Shown: positions 38,961 through 49,400, numbered from the stretch's first letter. The stretch is DNA of 64,000 bases from Arenibacter sp. P308M17 (GCF_003426735.1 NZ_QVON01000003.1:1-64000); one strand, 5' to 3'. Notes: generated by a model not told the origin, from the sequence alone. Made by a program: numbers and translations.

Positions 38961-39938
38961 ATGTCTAAGGTAAAATATTATTACGATCCGGACACTCTAT
39001 CTTATCGTAAGATAGAACCAAAAAAATCCAGAAGATTTAGAAATATTGCTCTATTTTTTCTTGGGTCGTTTCTATTTGGATTTTTGGGCCTCATATTACT
39101 TTTAAACACCAATTTGGTAAATACTCCCAGAGAACTTTCCCTGTCCAGGGAAGTCAAGAACTATGAACTTCAGTTCGAATTGCTGGGCAAAAAAATGGAG
39201 CAAATAGAAAATGTACTGGCCAATATTGAAGACCGGGACAACAATATCTACAGATTATATTTTGAGGCCAACCCCATACCTGAAGAACAGAGAAGGGCCG
39301 GATTTGGTGGGGTGAACAGATATAAATCCCTTGAAGGCTTCAACAATTCCGAAATGATCATCGCCACTACCAAAAGATTGGACATTATCCAAAAACAAAT
39401 GGTGATACAATCCAAATCCCTTGATGAGATTACCAAACTGGCAGAGGAAAAGGAAAAATTATTGGCGGCAATCCCCGCCATACAGCCTATAAAAAATGAA
39501 GACCTTACCAGGATGGCATCTGGTTACGGTTGGCGTTCCGACCCATTTACCAAAGCCAGAAAAATGCATTGGGGAATGGATTTCACTTCTCCCAAAGGCA
39601 CTCCTGTTTATGCCTCGGGCGACGGGGTGATTACCCGTGCGGACAACAACGCCTCAGGTTACGGAAAACATATTAGGATAGATCATGGTTATGGGTATAT
39701 GAGCCTTTATGGCCATTTAAGTCAATACAACGTCAAGGTCCGCCAAAAGGTAAAAAGAGGCGATCTTATTGGTTTTGTTGGAAGCACAGGTAGATCCGAA
39801 GCGCCGCACCTACATTATGAGGTATGGAAGGATGAGGAAAAAATTAACCCCATTAACTTCTACTACGGCAGTTTAACCGCGGAAGAATTTGAAAATATGT
39901 TGAAATACGCAAACCAAGAAAACCAATCCCTGGATTAA
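38961..39938 (+). CDS. M23 family metallopeptidase, membrane-anchored
   Basis: 325 residues. A cytoplasmic N-terminus with a conserved YYYDPDTLSYRKIEP start is followed by one transmembrane segment (IALFFLGSFLFGFLGLILLL), a coiled coil (about residues 60-160) and a C-terminal LytM domain. Zinc ligands lie in KMHWGMDFTSPKG and APHLHYEVW. Such proteins cut peptide cross-links or act as divisome or envelope regulators; here all catalytic residues seem intact. Its stop codon overlaps the MerR start (TAATG). Confidence 0.93.
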   Translation: MSKVKYYYDPDTLSYRKIEPKKSRRFRNIALFFLGSFLFGFLGLILLLNTNLVNTPRELSLSREVKNYELQFELLGKKMEQIENVLANIEDRDNNIYRLYFEANPIPEEQRRAGFGGVNRYKSLEGFNNSEMIIATTKRLDIIQKQMVIQSKSLDEITKLAEEKEKLLAAIPAIQPIKNEDLTRMASGYGWRSDPFTKARKMHWGMDFTSPKGTPVYASGDGVITRADNNASGYGKHIRIDHGYGYMSLYGHLSQYNVKVRQKVKRGDLIGFVGSTGRSEAPHLHYEVWKDEEKINPINFYYGSLTAEEFENMLKYANQENQSLD

Positions 39939-40267
39939 TGCATATAGATCTTCCGGAAAAGCGATATTACGGTATTGGTGAAGTGGCCGATGCCTTTGAT
40001 GTGAACACCTCACTTATCCGTTTTTGGGAGAAGGAGTTTGATGTGCTCAAACCTAAAAAGAACGCAAAGGGCAACAGAAAATTTACACCACAGGACATTA
40101 AAAACCTACAGCTTATCTATCATTTGGTAAAAGAGCGCGGTTTTACACTGGAGGGTGCCAAAACCCATTTAAGGGAAGATAAATTAAAGACCCTGTCTAC
40201 CTTTGATGTAATCCAAAAATTGGAAAAGGTAAGGGCAGAACTGATCAAAATAAAGAACCAACTATAA
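39938..40267 (+). CDS. MerR-type transcriptional regulator
   Basis: 109 residues: winged helix YYGIGEVADAFDVNTSLIRFWEKEFDVLKPKKNAKGNRKFT followed by a helical segment (GFTLEGAKTHLRED) and a short coiled coil. There is no C-terminal effector domain, so it is one of the short MerR proteins often linked to cell-envelope genes in Bacteroidetes. Overlaps the M23 gene by one base and precedes lemA by 21 bases. Confidence 0.9.
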   Translation: MHIDLPEKRYYGIGEVADAFDVNTSLIRFWEKEFDVLKPKKNAKGNRKFTPQDIKNLQLIYHLVKERGFTLEGAKTHLREDKLKTLSTFDVIQKLEKVRAELIKIKNQL

Positions 40268-40288
40268 ATAACGTTAAATACACTGATC

Positions 40289-40888
40289 ATGAAAAAATGG
40301 TTAATTCCGGTAATTATCCTTGCCGTTTTGGGAATAGGCTTGTACCAATGGGCCGTAGGCTTTAACAACACAGCCATTAAACTTAAGGAAGCCTCTACCC
40401 AGACCTGGGCCAATGTTGAAAGCGCCTACCAAAGAAGAAATGATCTTATAGGCAATCTTGTTAAGACGGTACAGGGCGCGGCAGACTTTGAAAAAGGCAC
40501 CCTAACTGCAGTGATAGAAGCTAGGGCCAAAGCCACCTCCGTTAGCATAGACCCTACAAACATAACCCCTGAGCAACTTGCAAAATTCAATGAGGTACAA
40601 GGTGGACTTAGCGGTGCCTTGAAAAGTCTTTTGGTAACCGTGGAGCGTTACCCCGACTTGAAGGCCAATCAAAATTTCCTGGAACTGCAGTCCCAATTGG
40701 AGGGCACGGAAAACAGAATAAACATAGAGCGAAATCGCTTCAATGAAAGCGTTTTACCCTATAACAACCATATCAAAACCTTCCCAAATTCGGTATTGGC
40801 AGGCCTTTTTAATTTTGATGAATTGGCTTACTTTAAATCGGAAGCCGGTGCAGAGCAGGCTCCTGACGTAAATTTCGAATTCAACTAA
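40289..40888 (+). CDS. lemA: LemA family protein
   Basis: 199 residues. One N-terminal membrane span (LIPVIILAVLGIGLYQWAVG) followed by helical repeats with the LemA blocks TWANVESAYQRRNDLIGNLVKTVQG, YPDLKANQNFLELQSQLEGTENRI and VLPYNNHIKTFPNSVLAGLFNF. LemA proteins commonly stand next to TPM-domain proteins, as here; the pair is thought to act at the membrane, but the reaction is unknown. Confidence 0.95.
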   Translation: MKKWLIPVIILAVLGIGLYQWAVGFNNTAIKLKEASTQTWANVESAYQRRNDLIGNLVKTVQGAADFEKGTLTAVIEARAKATSVSIDPTNITPEQLAKFNEVQGGLSGALKSLLVTVERYPDLKANQNFLELQSQLEGTENRINIERNRFNESVLPYNNHIKTFPNSVLAGLFNFDELAYFKSEAGAEQAPDVNFEFN

Positions 40889-40894
40889 AACACC

Positions 40895-41332
40895 ATGTCC
40901 AAAATAGAAGCTTTTTTAACGGCCAATGAGGAATTGGAAATAGTAAATGCTATTGTAGGGGCCGAGAAAAACACTTCCGGAGAAATAAGGGTGCACATTG
41001 AACCAACATCCAAGAAGCCCCATTTTGAAAGAGCTCAAGAAGTATTCCACTTTTTAAAAATGGACAATACCAAAGAAGAAAACGGGGTATTGATCTACAT
41101 TGCCATAACGGACAAGAAATTTGTCATTTATGGTGACAAGGGCATAGACCGGGCAGTCCCCGATAATTTTTGGGACAACACCAAAACCATATTGGAAAAT
41201 CATTTTAAAAAAGGAGATTTTAAGCAAGGTATCATTGAAGGAATATACATGGCCGGCAAAGAATTGGAAACCCATTTCCCCTGGCGACATAACAACACCA
41301 ACGAATTGAGCAATGAAGTATCTAAAGGGTAG
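40895..41332 (+). CDS. TPM domain protein (YgcG-like)
   Basis: 145 residues without a signal peptide. It contains the TPM/phosphatase-like core: VNAIVGAEKNTSGEIRVHIEPTSKK, NGVLIYIAITDKKFVIYGDKGIDRAVP, and FKQGIIEGIYMAGKELETHFPW. Starts 6 bases after lemA and overlaps the following TPM gene by 20 bases, so all are translated from one message. Confidence 0.88.
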   Translation: MSKIEAFLTANEELEIVNAIVGAEKNTSGEIRVHIEPTSKKPHFERAQEVFHFLKMDNTKEENGVLIYIAITDKKFVIYGDKGIDRAVPDNFWDNTKTILENHFKKGDFKQGIIEGIYMAGKELETHFPWRHNNTNELSNEVSKG

Positions 41333-42107
41333 TCTCTTATTACTGATATTATGCAGCTGCCCTATAACTGTTGCCCAATTTAAAATTCCCGTAAAACCAG
41401 AACTTCAGGAACAAACGAGTGTTTTTGATTATATCAATTTACTTTCAGCCGAACAGAAAACCAGCTTGGAACAAAAATTGATTCGTTATTCGGATAGTAC
41501 CTCTACCCAGATAGTAACGGCCATTATCGCTTCTACCCAAGGAGAAAATATCAACTTTCTAGGGGCCAACTGGGGACATGCCTGGGGTATAGGACAGGCC
41601 AAGGAAGATAATGGTATCTTAATTTTATTGGCTAGGGACGACCGAAAAATTGCCATCAATACGGGTTATGGCATAGAGCCTCTTTTAACGGATGCCCTTT
41701 CCAAACGCATTATAGAAAGCGTCATTATACCTGAATTTAAGCAGGGCAACTATTACGAAGGTCTCAATAAAGGGGCAGATGCCATTTTTAATGTACTTAA
41801 TGGCGAATTCAAGAAAGAACCCAATTTGGACAAAAATCCCGGATTTCCATTTCAGGCAATACTCCCTTTCATTATTTTTATAGTAATCCTGATTATACTT
41901 TCGAACAAAGGAAGAAAAGGTGGCGGCGGCAAGGGAGGTCACCACAAGGGAATGGACCTTTGGGACATTATTGTACTCAGTAATATGGGACGGGGTGGCT
42001 ACAGATCTGGATCCTCGGGAGGCGGTTTTGGAGGTGGAGGCAGTTTTGGCGGCGGGGGCTTCGGCGGTGGCGGTTTTGGTGGTGGCGGATCCTCAGGAGG
42101 TTGGTGA
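41313..42107 (+). CDS. Membrane TPM domain protein with glycine-rich tail
   Basis: 264 residues. Signal peptide (MKYLKGSLLLLILCSCPITVAQ), TPM domain (VFDYINLLSAEQKTSLEQKLIRYSDSTSTQIVTAII, DNGILILLARDDRKIAINTGYGIEPLLTDALS), one membrane span (FQAILPFIIFIVILIIL), then a cytoplasmic tail of about 50 residues made of Gly, Ser and Phe repeats (FGGGGSFGGG). This is the classic YgcG layout. Second TPM protein of the lemA operon. The repeated Gly codons make the DNA at 42015-42105 low-complexity. Confidence 0.9.
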   Translation: MKYLKGSLLLLILCSCPITVAQFKIPVKPELQEQTSVFDYINLLSAEQKTSLEQKLIRYSDSTSTQIVTAIIASTQGENINFLGANWGHAWGIGQAKEDNGILILLARDDRKIAINTGYGIEPLLTDALSKRIIESVIIPEFKQGNYYEGLNKGADAIFNVLNGEFKKEPNLDKNPGFPFQAILPFIIFIVILIILSNKGRKGGGGKGGHHKGMDLWDIIVLSNMGRGGYRSGSSGGGFGGGGSFGGGGFGGGGFGGGGSSGGW

Positions 42108-42217
42108 TTTTTCAATGTACCGATGGAACAATTTACCAATGGAACGATGTGTCAATTTGGTGATTTGAAAATTGCGATGTGAAACCCTCAAAACCTGAAA
42201 CCTTTCCAACCAAAAAA

Positions 42218-44980
42218 TTAATTATAATACCGTCTTCCGCCCCCACTATTTGGACTTTTTCCTCCAAACTGATCAAACTTATAGGTAAAGCTGGCCATAA
42301 AATACTGTTGCAGTACGGTGCCCTGAAAATCCTGAATAAAGTCTTCCCCAGTAGTCCTACGGGTGTTTATATTTTGATCCAACAGGTCATAGGCAAGTAC
42401 TTTAAGAGTACCTTTGTCCTGTAGCATTTGAAATCCTAAGCTCATATTCCAAAAAAGGGCATCCTTTTTAAATCCCGGACCCACATTGCCATTATAACTG
42501 TAGTTTAGGTCATTGCCCCATATCAAATTTTTGGGCCAATAAGTAGTAACCCTCAGACTGGCATTCTGTGAGGTAAATTTAATATCGTCCACATTATCCA
42601 GGTTATAGGTAGTATTGTTAAAGCCGATTCCGTATCCCGGTTCTATCTCTATCTGCTCCTTATAATTATAGGTGGTCGACACATAGGGATTTACGTCGAA
42701 GGATTTCGCTTTTAATTCCACTCCGTTGGTAAAACTTACCTGTTGGCCGAAACTTAGCCTAGGCCTAACATTAAATTTTAAGGTATAGAGACTGTCTTTC
42801 TTAATTTGCTTGGAATACCCTATACCTCCGTATCCACTATAATTGCCATCCACATTGGTATATCTTGTGGTTCTTAAAAAATTATCATCGGTCGTGGAGA
42901 TGGCGGATACCCTATCTTCTTGAATATCCAATCCTGTATATAGAAAAACTCCGGTTCTTTCCTGCCAGTTGTAATTGTTATAATTAAAATCTATGCCATG
43001 GTTAACACTGGGCAGCAAATTGGGATTCCCTATTACCACGTTCAATGGATCATTGATATTGGGAACAGGTTGTAATTGATTTACCGAAGGCACATTGAGC
43101 CTGGAATTATACCTTAGGTACAAGCGTTTGTTTTTATCAATATTGTATCGAATATTACTCCTAAACATTAAATTCTTATAAGAATTGGAAAAAGAGGTGT
43201 TTTGAAGTATATCCTGATTTTTTAGATCTGTCATGATATAGGATGCATTGACCCTGAAATTCAATTTTTCACCGTTACTGCGTATCCCAAAAGATGGCGA
43301 CTGTTGAATGTTTCCGAAGGTAAAATCCGAGCTTAGAGCCATATTAAAATCGGTATAGCCATTCGTAGCATCATTAAAATCCGTTACGTACTTGGCATTG
43401 TCCCTTTGGTCATTACTATAGTCATATCCAAAATCCAAGAACAGTTTACTGGTCAAAGGTTGCCTATAACCCAACTCCAATTGATAGGAATTTCTTTTGT
43501 TATCTATTTCCGAAAGCTGATCCAGGGTTTCTACACTGGGATCGTCCCCAAATATTTCCCGATAAGAATTTAGGTTGGCAGTATTCAAATTTTCAGAATT
43601 ATCATTGGAAAAGGTAATGGTGATCATTTTACCAATGGTATCCAATTTTTTCATAATTCCAAGACGATTGGAAAAATTTCTTTGAAGTCCGTCATTGACG
43701 GATATTCTATCATTCCTATTTATCAAATCCCCATTCTCATCTGTAGAAACGCTGTTGTTACTGTTTACGGAGTTGGTCCTGTTTACACTCAAGGAGGGCT
43801 GTATAGTAACCCGAAGTGTTTCATCCACATCATAATCTATATTTGCCGCTCCCCGGTTGGAATTGGTGGAACCCTCAAAATTAGAGGTGTTATCCGTAAA
43901 ATATCTACTATTGGGCAAGATGTTCTCCCTACTTGTCTTCTGGTCATTATAGGAATCACTATATCCAAAAAAGTAATTGGCATCTATTTTATATTCCCCC
44001 TTCTCAGAATTGGCATAACTGGTCCCCAGATTGGAGGAAGTAGTTATCCCATTACCAAAATTATTGATAAGACCGGATTCCCTGGCGCCGGAATAACCCC
44101 CATTGGTATTCCCGACCATGTCATAGATCTCGTCAAAAGAAAAACCTGAATTGTTTATATTATTGGAGCTTGCAATAAAACTGACCCTTTTCTTATCATT
44201 AAAATAATTGAGCAGGCCGTTTAGTTGATATCTTTCATCCGTACCATAGCCCGCAGCCATTCTTCCTAAATAGCCCCTATTCTTATCCTCCTTTATGGTA
44301 AGATTAATGGTTTTATTTTCCCCATCCCCTGCTTCCCCGGTGAACTCTTCGGTTTTGGTTTTGGTATCCATGATCTGGATCTTACTAATAATATCCTTGG
44401 GCAAACTTTTGGTGGCCACTTTGGGGTCGTTACTGAAAAACACCTGCCCATTAACAAGTACCTGATTTACTTCCTTGCCATTTACGGTAATCTTGCCATC
44501 ACTATCCACCTCTACCCCCGGCAACTTTTTCAAAACATCCTCCACTGAGGCATCCGGCTTTGTTTTAAAGGAATCCGCATTAAATTCCAAGGTATCCTTT
44601 TTTATGGTAATCGGCACCCTGTCTCCCACAACAAGAACAGCATCCAATTCCTGTGCCTGCTCTTCCAATGATACGCTCCCCATATCTACCTTGGACTCCA
44701 ATTCAACTTTTATATAATACGGCTTATACCCATTGTAGGAGAAGTATACATTTACCTCCTTGAGATTGGTATTCCCTTCCAAAAAAAACATCCCTTTTTG
44801 ATCGGATACGGTATATGACACCAGGGAACTATCCTTTAAGGATTCCGCATAAATGGTCGAAGCTTCCAATGGTGCCTTGGTAATGGCATCGACTACCTTC
44901 CCGCTCAACACAAAATCCTGGGAAAAAGAAAGATTAAAAAATAAAAGGGATAATAGGAGTGAAAAGTAAAAATTCTTCAT
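42218..44980 (-). CDS. Outer-membrane beta-barrel protein with CarboxypepD-like domain
   Basis: 920 residues. Signal peptide (MKNFYFSLLLSLLFFNLSFSQ), carboxypeptidase-regulatory-like domain (about residues 24-105: VLSGKVVDAITKAPLEAST), a TonB-plug-like region (SVEDVLKKLPGVEVDSDGKITVNGKEVNQVLVNGQ), then a barrel of the OMP_b-brl_3 type ending in FTYKFDQFGG and an unusual Gly/Arg-Tyr tail. Family members are TonB-dependent-receptor relatives, often involved in unknown ligand uptake or secretion. No SusD partner. No regulatory gene adjoins. Confidence 0.88.
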   Translation of the reverse strand: MKNFYFSLLLSLLFFNLSFSQDFVLSGKVVDAITKAPLEASTIYAESLKDSSLVSYTVSDQKGMFFLEGNTNLKEVNVYFSYNGYKPYYIKVELESKVDMGSVSLEEQAQELDAVLVVGDRVPITIKKDTLEFNADSFKTKPDASVEDVLKKLPGVEVDSDGKITVNGKEVNQVLVNGQVFFSNDPKVATKSLPKDIISKIQIMDTKTKTEEFTGEAGDGENKTINLTIKEDKNRGYLGRMAAGYGTDERYQLNGLLNYFNDKKRVSFIASSNNINNSGFSFDEIYDMVGNTNGGYSGARESGLINNFGNGITTSSNLGTSYANSEKGEYKIDANYFFGYSDSYNDQKTSRENILPNSRYFTDNTSNFEGSTNSNRGAANIDYDVDETLRVTIQPSLSVNRTNSVNSNNSVSTDENGDLINRNDRISVNDGLQRNFSNRLGIMKKLDTIGKMITITFSNDNSENLNTANLNSYREIFGDDPSVETLDQLSEIDNKRNSYQLELGYRQPLTSKLFLDFGYDYSNDQRDNAKYVTDFNDATNGYTDFNMALSSDFTFGNIQQSPSFGIRSNGEKLNFRVNASYIMTDLKNQDILQNTSFSNSYKNLMFRSNIRYNIDKNKRLYLRYNSRLNVPSVNQLQPVPNINDPLNVVIGNPNLLPSVNHGIDFNYNNYNWQERTGVFLYTGLDIQEDRVSAISTTDDNFLRTTRYTNVDGNYSGYGGIGYSKQIKKDSLYTLKFNVRPRLSFGQQVSFTNGVELKAKSFDVNPYVSTTYNYKEQIEIEPGYGIGFNNTTYNLDNVDDIKFTSQNASLRVTTYWPKNLIWGNDLNYSYNGNVGPGFKKDALFWNMSLGFQMLQDKGTLKVLAYDLLDQNINTRRTTGEDFIQDFQGTVLQQYFMASFTYKFDQFGGKSPNSGGGRRYYN

Positions 44981-45113
44981 TTGAAAATGCGGTCTTGGAT
45001 TCTTGATAGTATGGGTAAGCTATCAAAAGTAACCCATGCCCTACAATGACCCAAATGGTTAACAGAACTTTAAGACCTCACTTAAAAAAATACCCTTACA
45101 CGAACAAAGATAT

Positions 45114-46418
45114 CTACTTCTTTCTCATAAACACCGTAACCGGTACCCCTGTAAAATCGAAATTCTCCCTTAGCTTATTCTCCAAAAAACGCTTATACGG
45201 CTCCCTTACATATTGGGGGAGATTACAGAAAAAAGCGAACTGTGGATAGGGTGTGGGCAATTGGGTACAGAATTTTATTTTTACATATTTATCCTTATAG
45301 GCCGGTGGAGGATAGTTTTCTATAATGGGCAACATAATATCGTTCAGCTTTCTGGTCACCACCTTTTTGGATCTGTTTTCATAGACCTGTACTGCAGTCT
45401 CTATGGCCTTAAAAATACGCTGTTTGGTATGTACGGAAATAAACAGAATGGGCACATCTACAAAAGGCGCTATCGCCTCCTTTATTTTTTGGGTGTAGTG
45501 CTTAATGGTATTGGTTTCCTTGTCCTCTACCAAATCCCATTTATTTACCAGGATCACTATGCCCTTGTTATTTCGTTGTGCCAACCAGAAAATATTTTCC
45601 ACCTGTCCGTCAAAACCACGGGTGGCATCCAACATTAGAATACATACATCCGAATGTTCAATGGCCCTTACCGACCGCATTACGGAATAGAATTCCAGGT
45701 CTTCCCGTACTTTCGCCTTGCGTCTTATACCAGCGGTATCCACCAGATTAAACTCGAAACCGAACCGGTTGTATTTAGTATCTATACTATCCCTAGTAGT
45801 ACCGGCAATATCCGTAACTATGTATCTTTCTTCCCCTATCAGGGCATTGATGAATGATGATTTTCCTGCATTGGGCCTACCTACCACAGCAAACCGGGGC
45901 AGGTCGTCCTTCTCTTTTTCCTTTTCGGGCAGTACCTTTACCAAAGCGTCCAGTAAGTCGCCCGTACCACTACCGTTTATACTGGCAATGGTATAATACT
46001 CCCCTAGGCCCAAGGAATAGAATTCTACGGCATCTTCAGCTCTTTTGCCGTTGTCCACTTTATTCACTACCAAGAAAACAGGTTTATTTACACGTCTCAA
46101 CAAATTGGCTACATCCTCATCCATTCCGGTAACCCCGGATTCGACGTCCACCATAAATATGATGGCATCGGCCTCATCAATGGCCAATTCTACCTGCTTA
46201 TCTATTTCCTTTTCAAAAACATCATCGCTCCCCAACACATATCCACCGGTATCGATCAAAGAAAACTCCACTCCGTTCCAATCACATTTTCCGTAATGAC
46301 GATCTCGCGTAACCCCACTCACGGCATCAACAATGGCCTCTCTTCTTTGAATTAATCTATTGAAAAAGGTTGATTTGCCTACATTAGGTCTTCCTACAAT
46401 GGCTACAATAGCACTCAT
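45114..46418 (-). CDS. der: Ribosome assembly GTPase Der (EngA)
   Basis: 434 residues from the ATG at 46418; the frame is open for 6 more codons but [16 protein letters not shown] is the conserved start. Two tandem G domains ([28 protein letters not shown]) with DTGGY and DTAGIRRK switch II motifs and NKVD/NKWD, then a C-terminal KH-like domain. It acts in maturation of the 50S subunit. A TACTTTTG -7 element lies on the minus strand at 46434-46441. Confidence 0.96.
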   Translation of the reverse strand: MSAIVAIVGRPNVGKSTFFNRLIQRREAIVDAVSGVTRDRHYGKCDWNGVEFSLIDTGGYVLGSDDVFEKEIDKQVELAIDEADAIIFMVDVESGVTGMDEDVANLLRRVNKPVFLVVNKVDNGKRAEDAVEFYSLGLGEYYTIASINGSGTGDLLDALVKVLPEKEKEKDDLPRFAVVGRPNAGKSSFINALIGEERYIVTDIAGTTRDSIDTKYNRFGFEFNLVDTAGIRRKAKVREDLEFYSVMRSVRAIEHSDVCILMLDATRGFDGQVENIFWLAQRNNKGIVILVNKWDLVEDKETNTIKHYTQKIKEAIAPFVDVPILFISVHTKQRIFKAIETAVQVYENRSKKVVTRKLNDIMLPIIENYPPPAYKDKYVKIKFCTQLPTPYPQFAFFCNLPQYVREPYKRFLENKLRENFDFTGVPVTVFMRKK

Positions 46419-46497
46419 ACTTTTAATTTGATGCAAAAGTACTATTTATATCCGAAGAAAAAACAGTATCTTCTCTCCTAATTATCAGTCCAATAGT

Positions 46498-47001
46498 TTG
46501 AATGTCCTACCCAACGAAATTGTTCTAAGACCAAGGTTCCAACTTAACCTAAAGGGTCCTGCCCTACCCATTCTACAAATGTTTCAAGAAGTAGACCATC
46601 CCCCTTTTATCCTTAAAATATCCGATCAACATATTTTTATACGGTTTAATAGGGCCGAAACCCATTTTTGGACGCCACAGTTACAAATCGAGATTGTGGA
46701 CCAGGGAGACGGCAACAGTATTATTTACGGCTTGTTTGGTCCCAATCCTACCTTATGGACCTTCTTTATGTTCGTCCATTTCGGAGTAGCCTCATTTTTT
46801 ATCATATTCGGGGTTTGGGCCTATTCCAATAATGCCCTTGGCAAAGAAGTAGGCCTTCAGATCGGGTTAATGGCTTTAATGGTGCTTACTTGGATTGTAC
46901 TTTATGTATTTGGTAGGATAGGAAAAAGAAAGGGCAGGCCACAAATGCACCAATTATATGATTTTATGTTGAGGTATACCAAGGTTGACAACGACCTTTA
47001 G
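46498..47001 (+). CDS. Conserved two-span membrane protein, unknown function
   Basis: Up to 167 residues, with a possible TTG start at 46498; no in-frame ATG occurs near it, so the true start is uncertain. N-terminal soluble part (IVLRPRFQLNLKGPALPILQMF, then QHIFIRFNRAETHFWTPQLQIEI), followed by two membrane spans (TFFMFVHFGVASFFIIFGVWAYS and LQIGLMALMVLTWIVLYVF). I recall similar proteins next to der/era in flavobacteria. Function unknown. Divergent from der. Confidence 0.6.
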   Translation: MNVLPNEIVLRPRFQLNLKGPALPILQMFQEVDHPPFILKISDQHIFIRFNRAETHFWTPQLQIEIVDQGDGNSIIYGLFGPNPTLWTFFMFVHFGVASFFIIFGVWAYSNNALGKEVGLQIGLMALMVLTWIVLYVFGRIGKRKGRPQMHQLYDFMLRYTKVDNDL

Positions 47002-47085
47002 GACGGCATTGGGATAAGACCAGAGACTGGAAAGAAAAAATTTAGCGGCGTACTTTCGGTCCCTATCAGACAAGACATATATAAT

Positions 47086-47973
47086 CTAACCCTGATTATA
47101 CCCAAAGCGTTTCAGCTGATTGGGATCGTTCCTCCAGTTCTTATTCACCTTTACATAGAGTTCCAGATGTACCTGCTTATCAAAGAATTTCTCCAAATCC
47201 TTACGGGCCTCTACCCCAACTCTTTTCAGGGCGCTTCCTTTATGGCCTATGATAATCCCTTTTTGGGAATCGCGTTCCACCATAATGACAGACCGCATCC
47301 GGATAATATCCTCGTCCTCAAAAAACTCCTCGGTATCGATCTCCACAGCATATGGGATTTCCTTTTTGTAAAATTGAAGGATCTTTTCCCTAATGGTCTC
47401 GTTTACAAAAAATCGTTCCGGCTTGTCCGTTAATTGGTCCTTAGGGTAATAGGGCGGAGCCTCCGGCAGCAATTCCAAAATTCTAAGAAAGACTTCCTTG
47501 ACATTAAAATTCTGCAAGGCGGATATGGGATGTATTTCGGCAGTTGGCAATTGATCATGCCAATATTGCACCTGTTCTTCCAAGATACCCTGTTCGGAAA
47601 CATCGATCTTGTTCAATAAAAGCAGAACAGGGACTTTGGTATTTTTCAGTTTCTCAAAAAAGCGTTCGTCCTTTAAGGCCTTTTCCCCGATTTCTACCAT
47701 ATAGAGCAGTACATCGGCATCTTCAAAGGCAGATTTTACAAAATCCATCATGGAGGACTGCAATTCATAGGCGGGTTTAATAATTCCCGGGGTATCGGAA
47801 AGCACCATTTGAAAATCTTCCCCATTTACGATACCCAAAATTCGGTGCCGGGTAGTCTGCGCCTTGGAGGTAATAATGGATAATTTTTCACCAACAAAGG
47901 CATTCATGAGTGTGGATTTCCCTACATTGGGATTTCCAATAATATTTACAAAACCAGCTTTATGCGCTTTCAT
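47086..47973 (-). CDS. era: Era GTPase
   Basis: 295 residues. G domain with GNPNVGKSTLMNAF, SDTPGIIKP and LNKIDVSE, and a C-terminal KH domain (KGIIIGHKGSALKRVGVEARKDLEKFF). It binds the 3' end of 16S rRNA and is needed for 30S assembly. It overlaps the 3' end of the upstream symporter gene by 14 bases, so it is probably cotranscribed with it. Confidence 0.96.
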   Translation of the reverse strand: MKAHKAGFVNIIGNPNVGKSTLMNAFVGEKLSIITSKAQTTRHRILGIVNGEDFQMVLSDTPGIIKPAYELQSSMMDFVKSAFEDADVLLYMVEIGEKALKDERFFEKLKNTKVPVLLLLNKIDVSEQGILEEQVQYWHDQLPTAEIHPISALQNFNVKEVFLRILELLPEAPPYYPKDQLTDKPERFFVNETIREKILQFYKKEIPYAVEIDTEEFFEDEDIIRMRSVIMVERDSQKGIIIGHKGSALKRVGVEARKDLEKFFDKQVHLELYVKVNKNWRNDPNQLKRFGYNQG

Positions 47974-49324
47974 TTTTTAATTTTTTAAAATATGCCTTAG
48001 CAGCAACATTTACTTTAGGAGCTAACAACAAAACTGCAATCATGTTGGGAATTACCATTAAGGCGTAGGATAGATCTATTAGGTTTTTTACCAAATCCAG
48101 CGATGCTACGGCTGCAAAAATAACCATAATAACAAAGTACACATTATATAATTTACCAATTTTAGGATTCGTTAAAAAAGAAAGGCTTTTTACACCGTAA
48201 TAAGAATAGGTAAATAAGGTAGATAAAGCAAAGGCGGATACAATAAGCATTAATAGCATATCACCATATCCAAAAAGTGTGCGCTCAAACGCTTCTATGG
48301 TCATCGTAATACCACTGATATCTTCGGTATAGGCACCACTTAGAATAATAACGATCGCAGTTAATGTGCACACCACAATGGTATCTATGAAAGGCCCTAA
48401 CATAGCCACCAAACCTTCCTTAATTGGGTTGTCCGTTTTAGATTGTCCATGATACATAGGTGCACTTCCCAGGCCTGCCTCATTAGAAAACATGGCCCTA
48501 CGGACTCCTATAATAACCAATCCCCAAAAACCCCCGGTGACGATTGTTTTAAAATTCCATGCTTCTGAAAAAATAAGTTCCAATGCAGGCCATACCTTTT
48601 CCATATTTATAGCCATCACCACAATAACTGCCAACAAATAAATAAATACCATAAAAGGTACTATTGTCGAGGCCACTTTTGCTATTTTGGACAACCCTCC
48701 AAAAATCACAAATGAAGTTAGGATTGCCAAAACAGCCCCAATGGTCCATTTCCAATTTTCATTCCCCATCGCAAACAACGTTTCCTCTGGCTTTACCACC
48801 AGCATAAAAGTCTCTGTAAATTGGTTGGCCGTAAAAACCCCTAAAAATCCAAATAGTCCACAAATGCAAAAGAAAGTTGCCAAAGGCTTCCATTTTTCCC
48901 CTAAACCTTGTGTAATATAATACATAGGGCCACCTTGCAGCTTACCATCTGCATCTGTAGTCCTAAACATAATAGAAAGGCTACAGGAATAAAATTTAAT
49001 ACCCATCCCGATCAAAGCGGTTATCCATATCCAAAAAACCACCCCTGGCCCACCATCATGAATTGCAATGGCTACTCCCGAAATATTACCTAAACCCACT
49101 GTAGCAGCAACAGCGGAAGAAAGTGCCTGGAATGAACTCACATCCCCTTTTGCATTTTTATCATCATATTTTCCGGCCGTTATGGCAATGGCATGACCGA
49201 AGAATCTGAACGGAACAAATTTAGAATAGATGATCAAAAATACTCCTCCACCTATTAATAACAGAAACATGGGCCATTCTGTGTATGGCAGCATTTTGGC
49301 CAAAAAATTATTTATGTAGTCCAT
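47960..49324 (-). CDS. Sodium:alanine symporter (AGCS family)
   Basis: 454 residues from the ATG at 49324; the open frame extends 23 codons further, into the region of the tRNA promoter, and is not used. Polytopic inner-membrane protein with family blocks GGPGVVFWIWITALIGMGIK, MFSNEAGLGSAPMYHGQSKTDNPIKEG and a C-terminal run of hydrophobic segments. It imports alanine or glycine with sodium. Followed by era with overlap. Confidence 0.93.
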   Translation of the reverse strand: MDYINNFLAKMLPYTEWPMFLLLIGGGVFLIIYSKFVPFRFFGHAIAITAGKYDDKNAKGDVSSFQALSSAVAATVGLGNISGVAIAIHDGGPGVVFWIWITALIGMGIKFYSCSLSIMFRTTDADGKLQGGPMYYITQGLGEKWKPLATFFCICGLFGFLGVFTANQFTETFMLVVKPEETLFAMGNENWKWTIGAVLAILTSFVIFGGLSKIAKVASTIVPFMVFIYLLAVIVVMAINMEKVWPALELIFSEAWNFKTIVTGGFWGLVIIGVRRAMFSNEAGLGSAPMYHGQSKTDNPIKEGLVAMLGPFIDTIVVCTLTAIVIILSGAYTEDISGITMTIEAFERTLFGYGDMLLMLIVSAFALSTLFTYSYYGVKSLSFLTNPKIGKLYNVYFVIMVIFAAVASLDLVKNLIDLSYALMVIPNMIAVLLLAPKVNVAAKAYFKKLKNESA

Positions 49325-49400
49325 ATTAAAAGTATAAATTTCAAATAAATGGAAATTTAAGAATTTAAAGGGGACAGTCGAAAAATATTTCAAAGTATCC

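Noticed and set aside
42015-42105. Tandem DNA repeat
   Set aside because: It is the coding sequence of the glycine-rich tail of the TPM protein.
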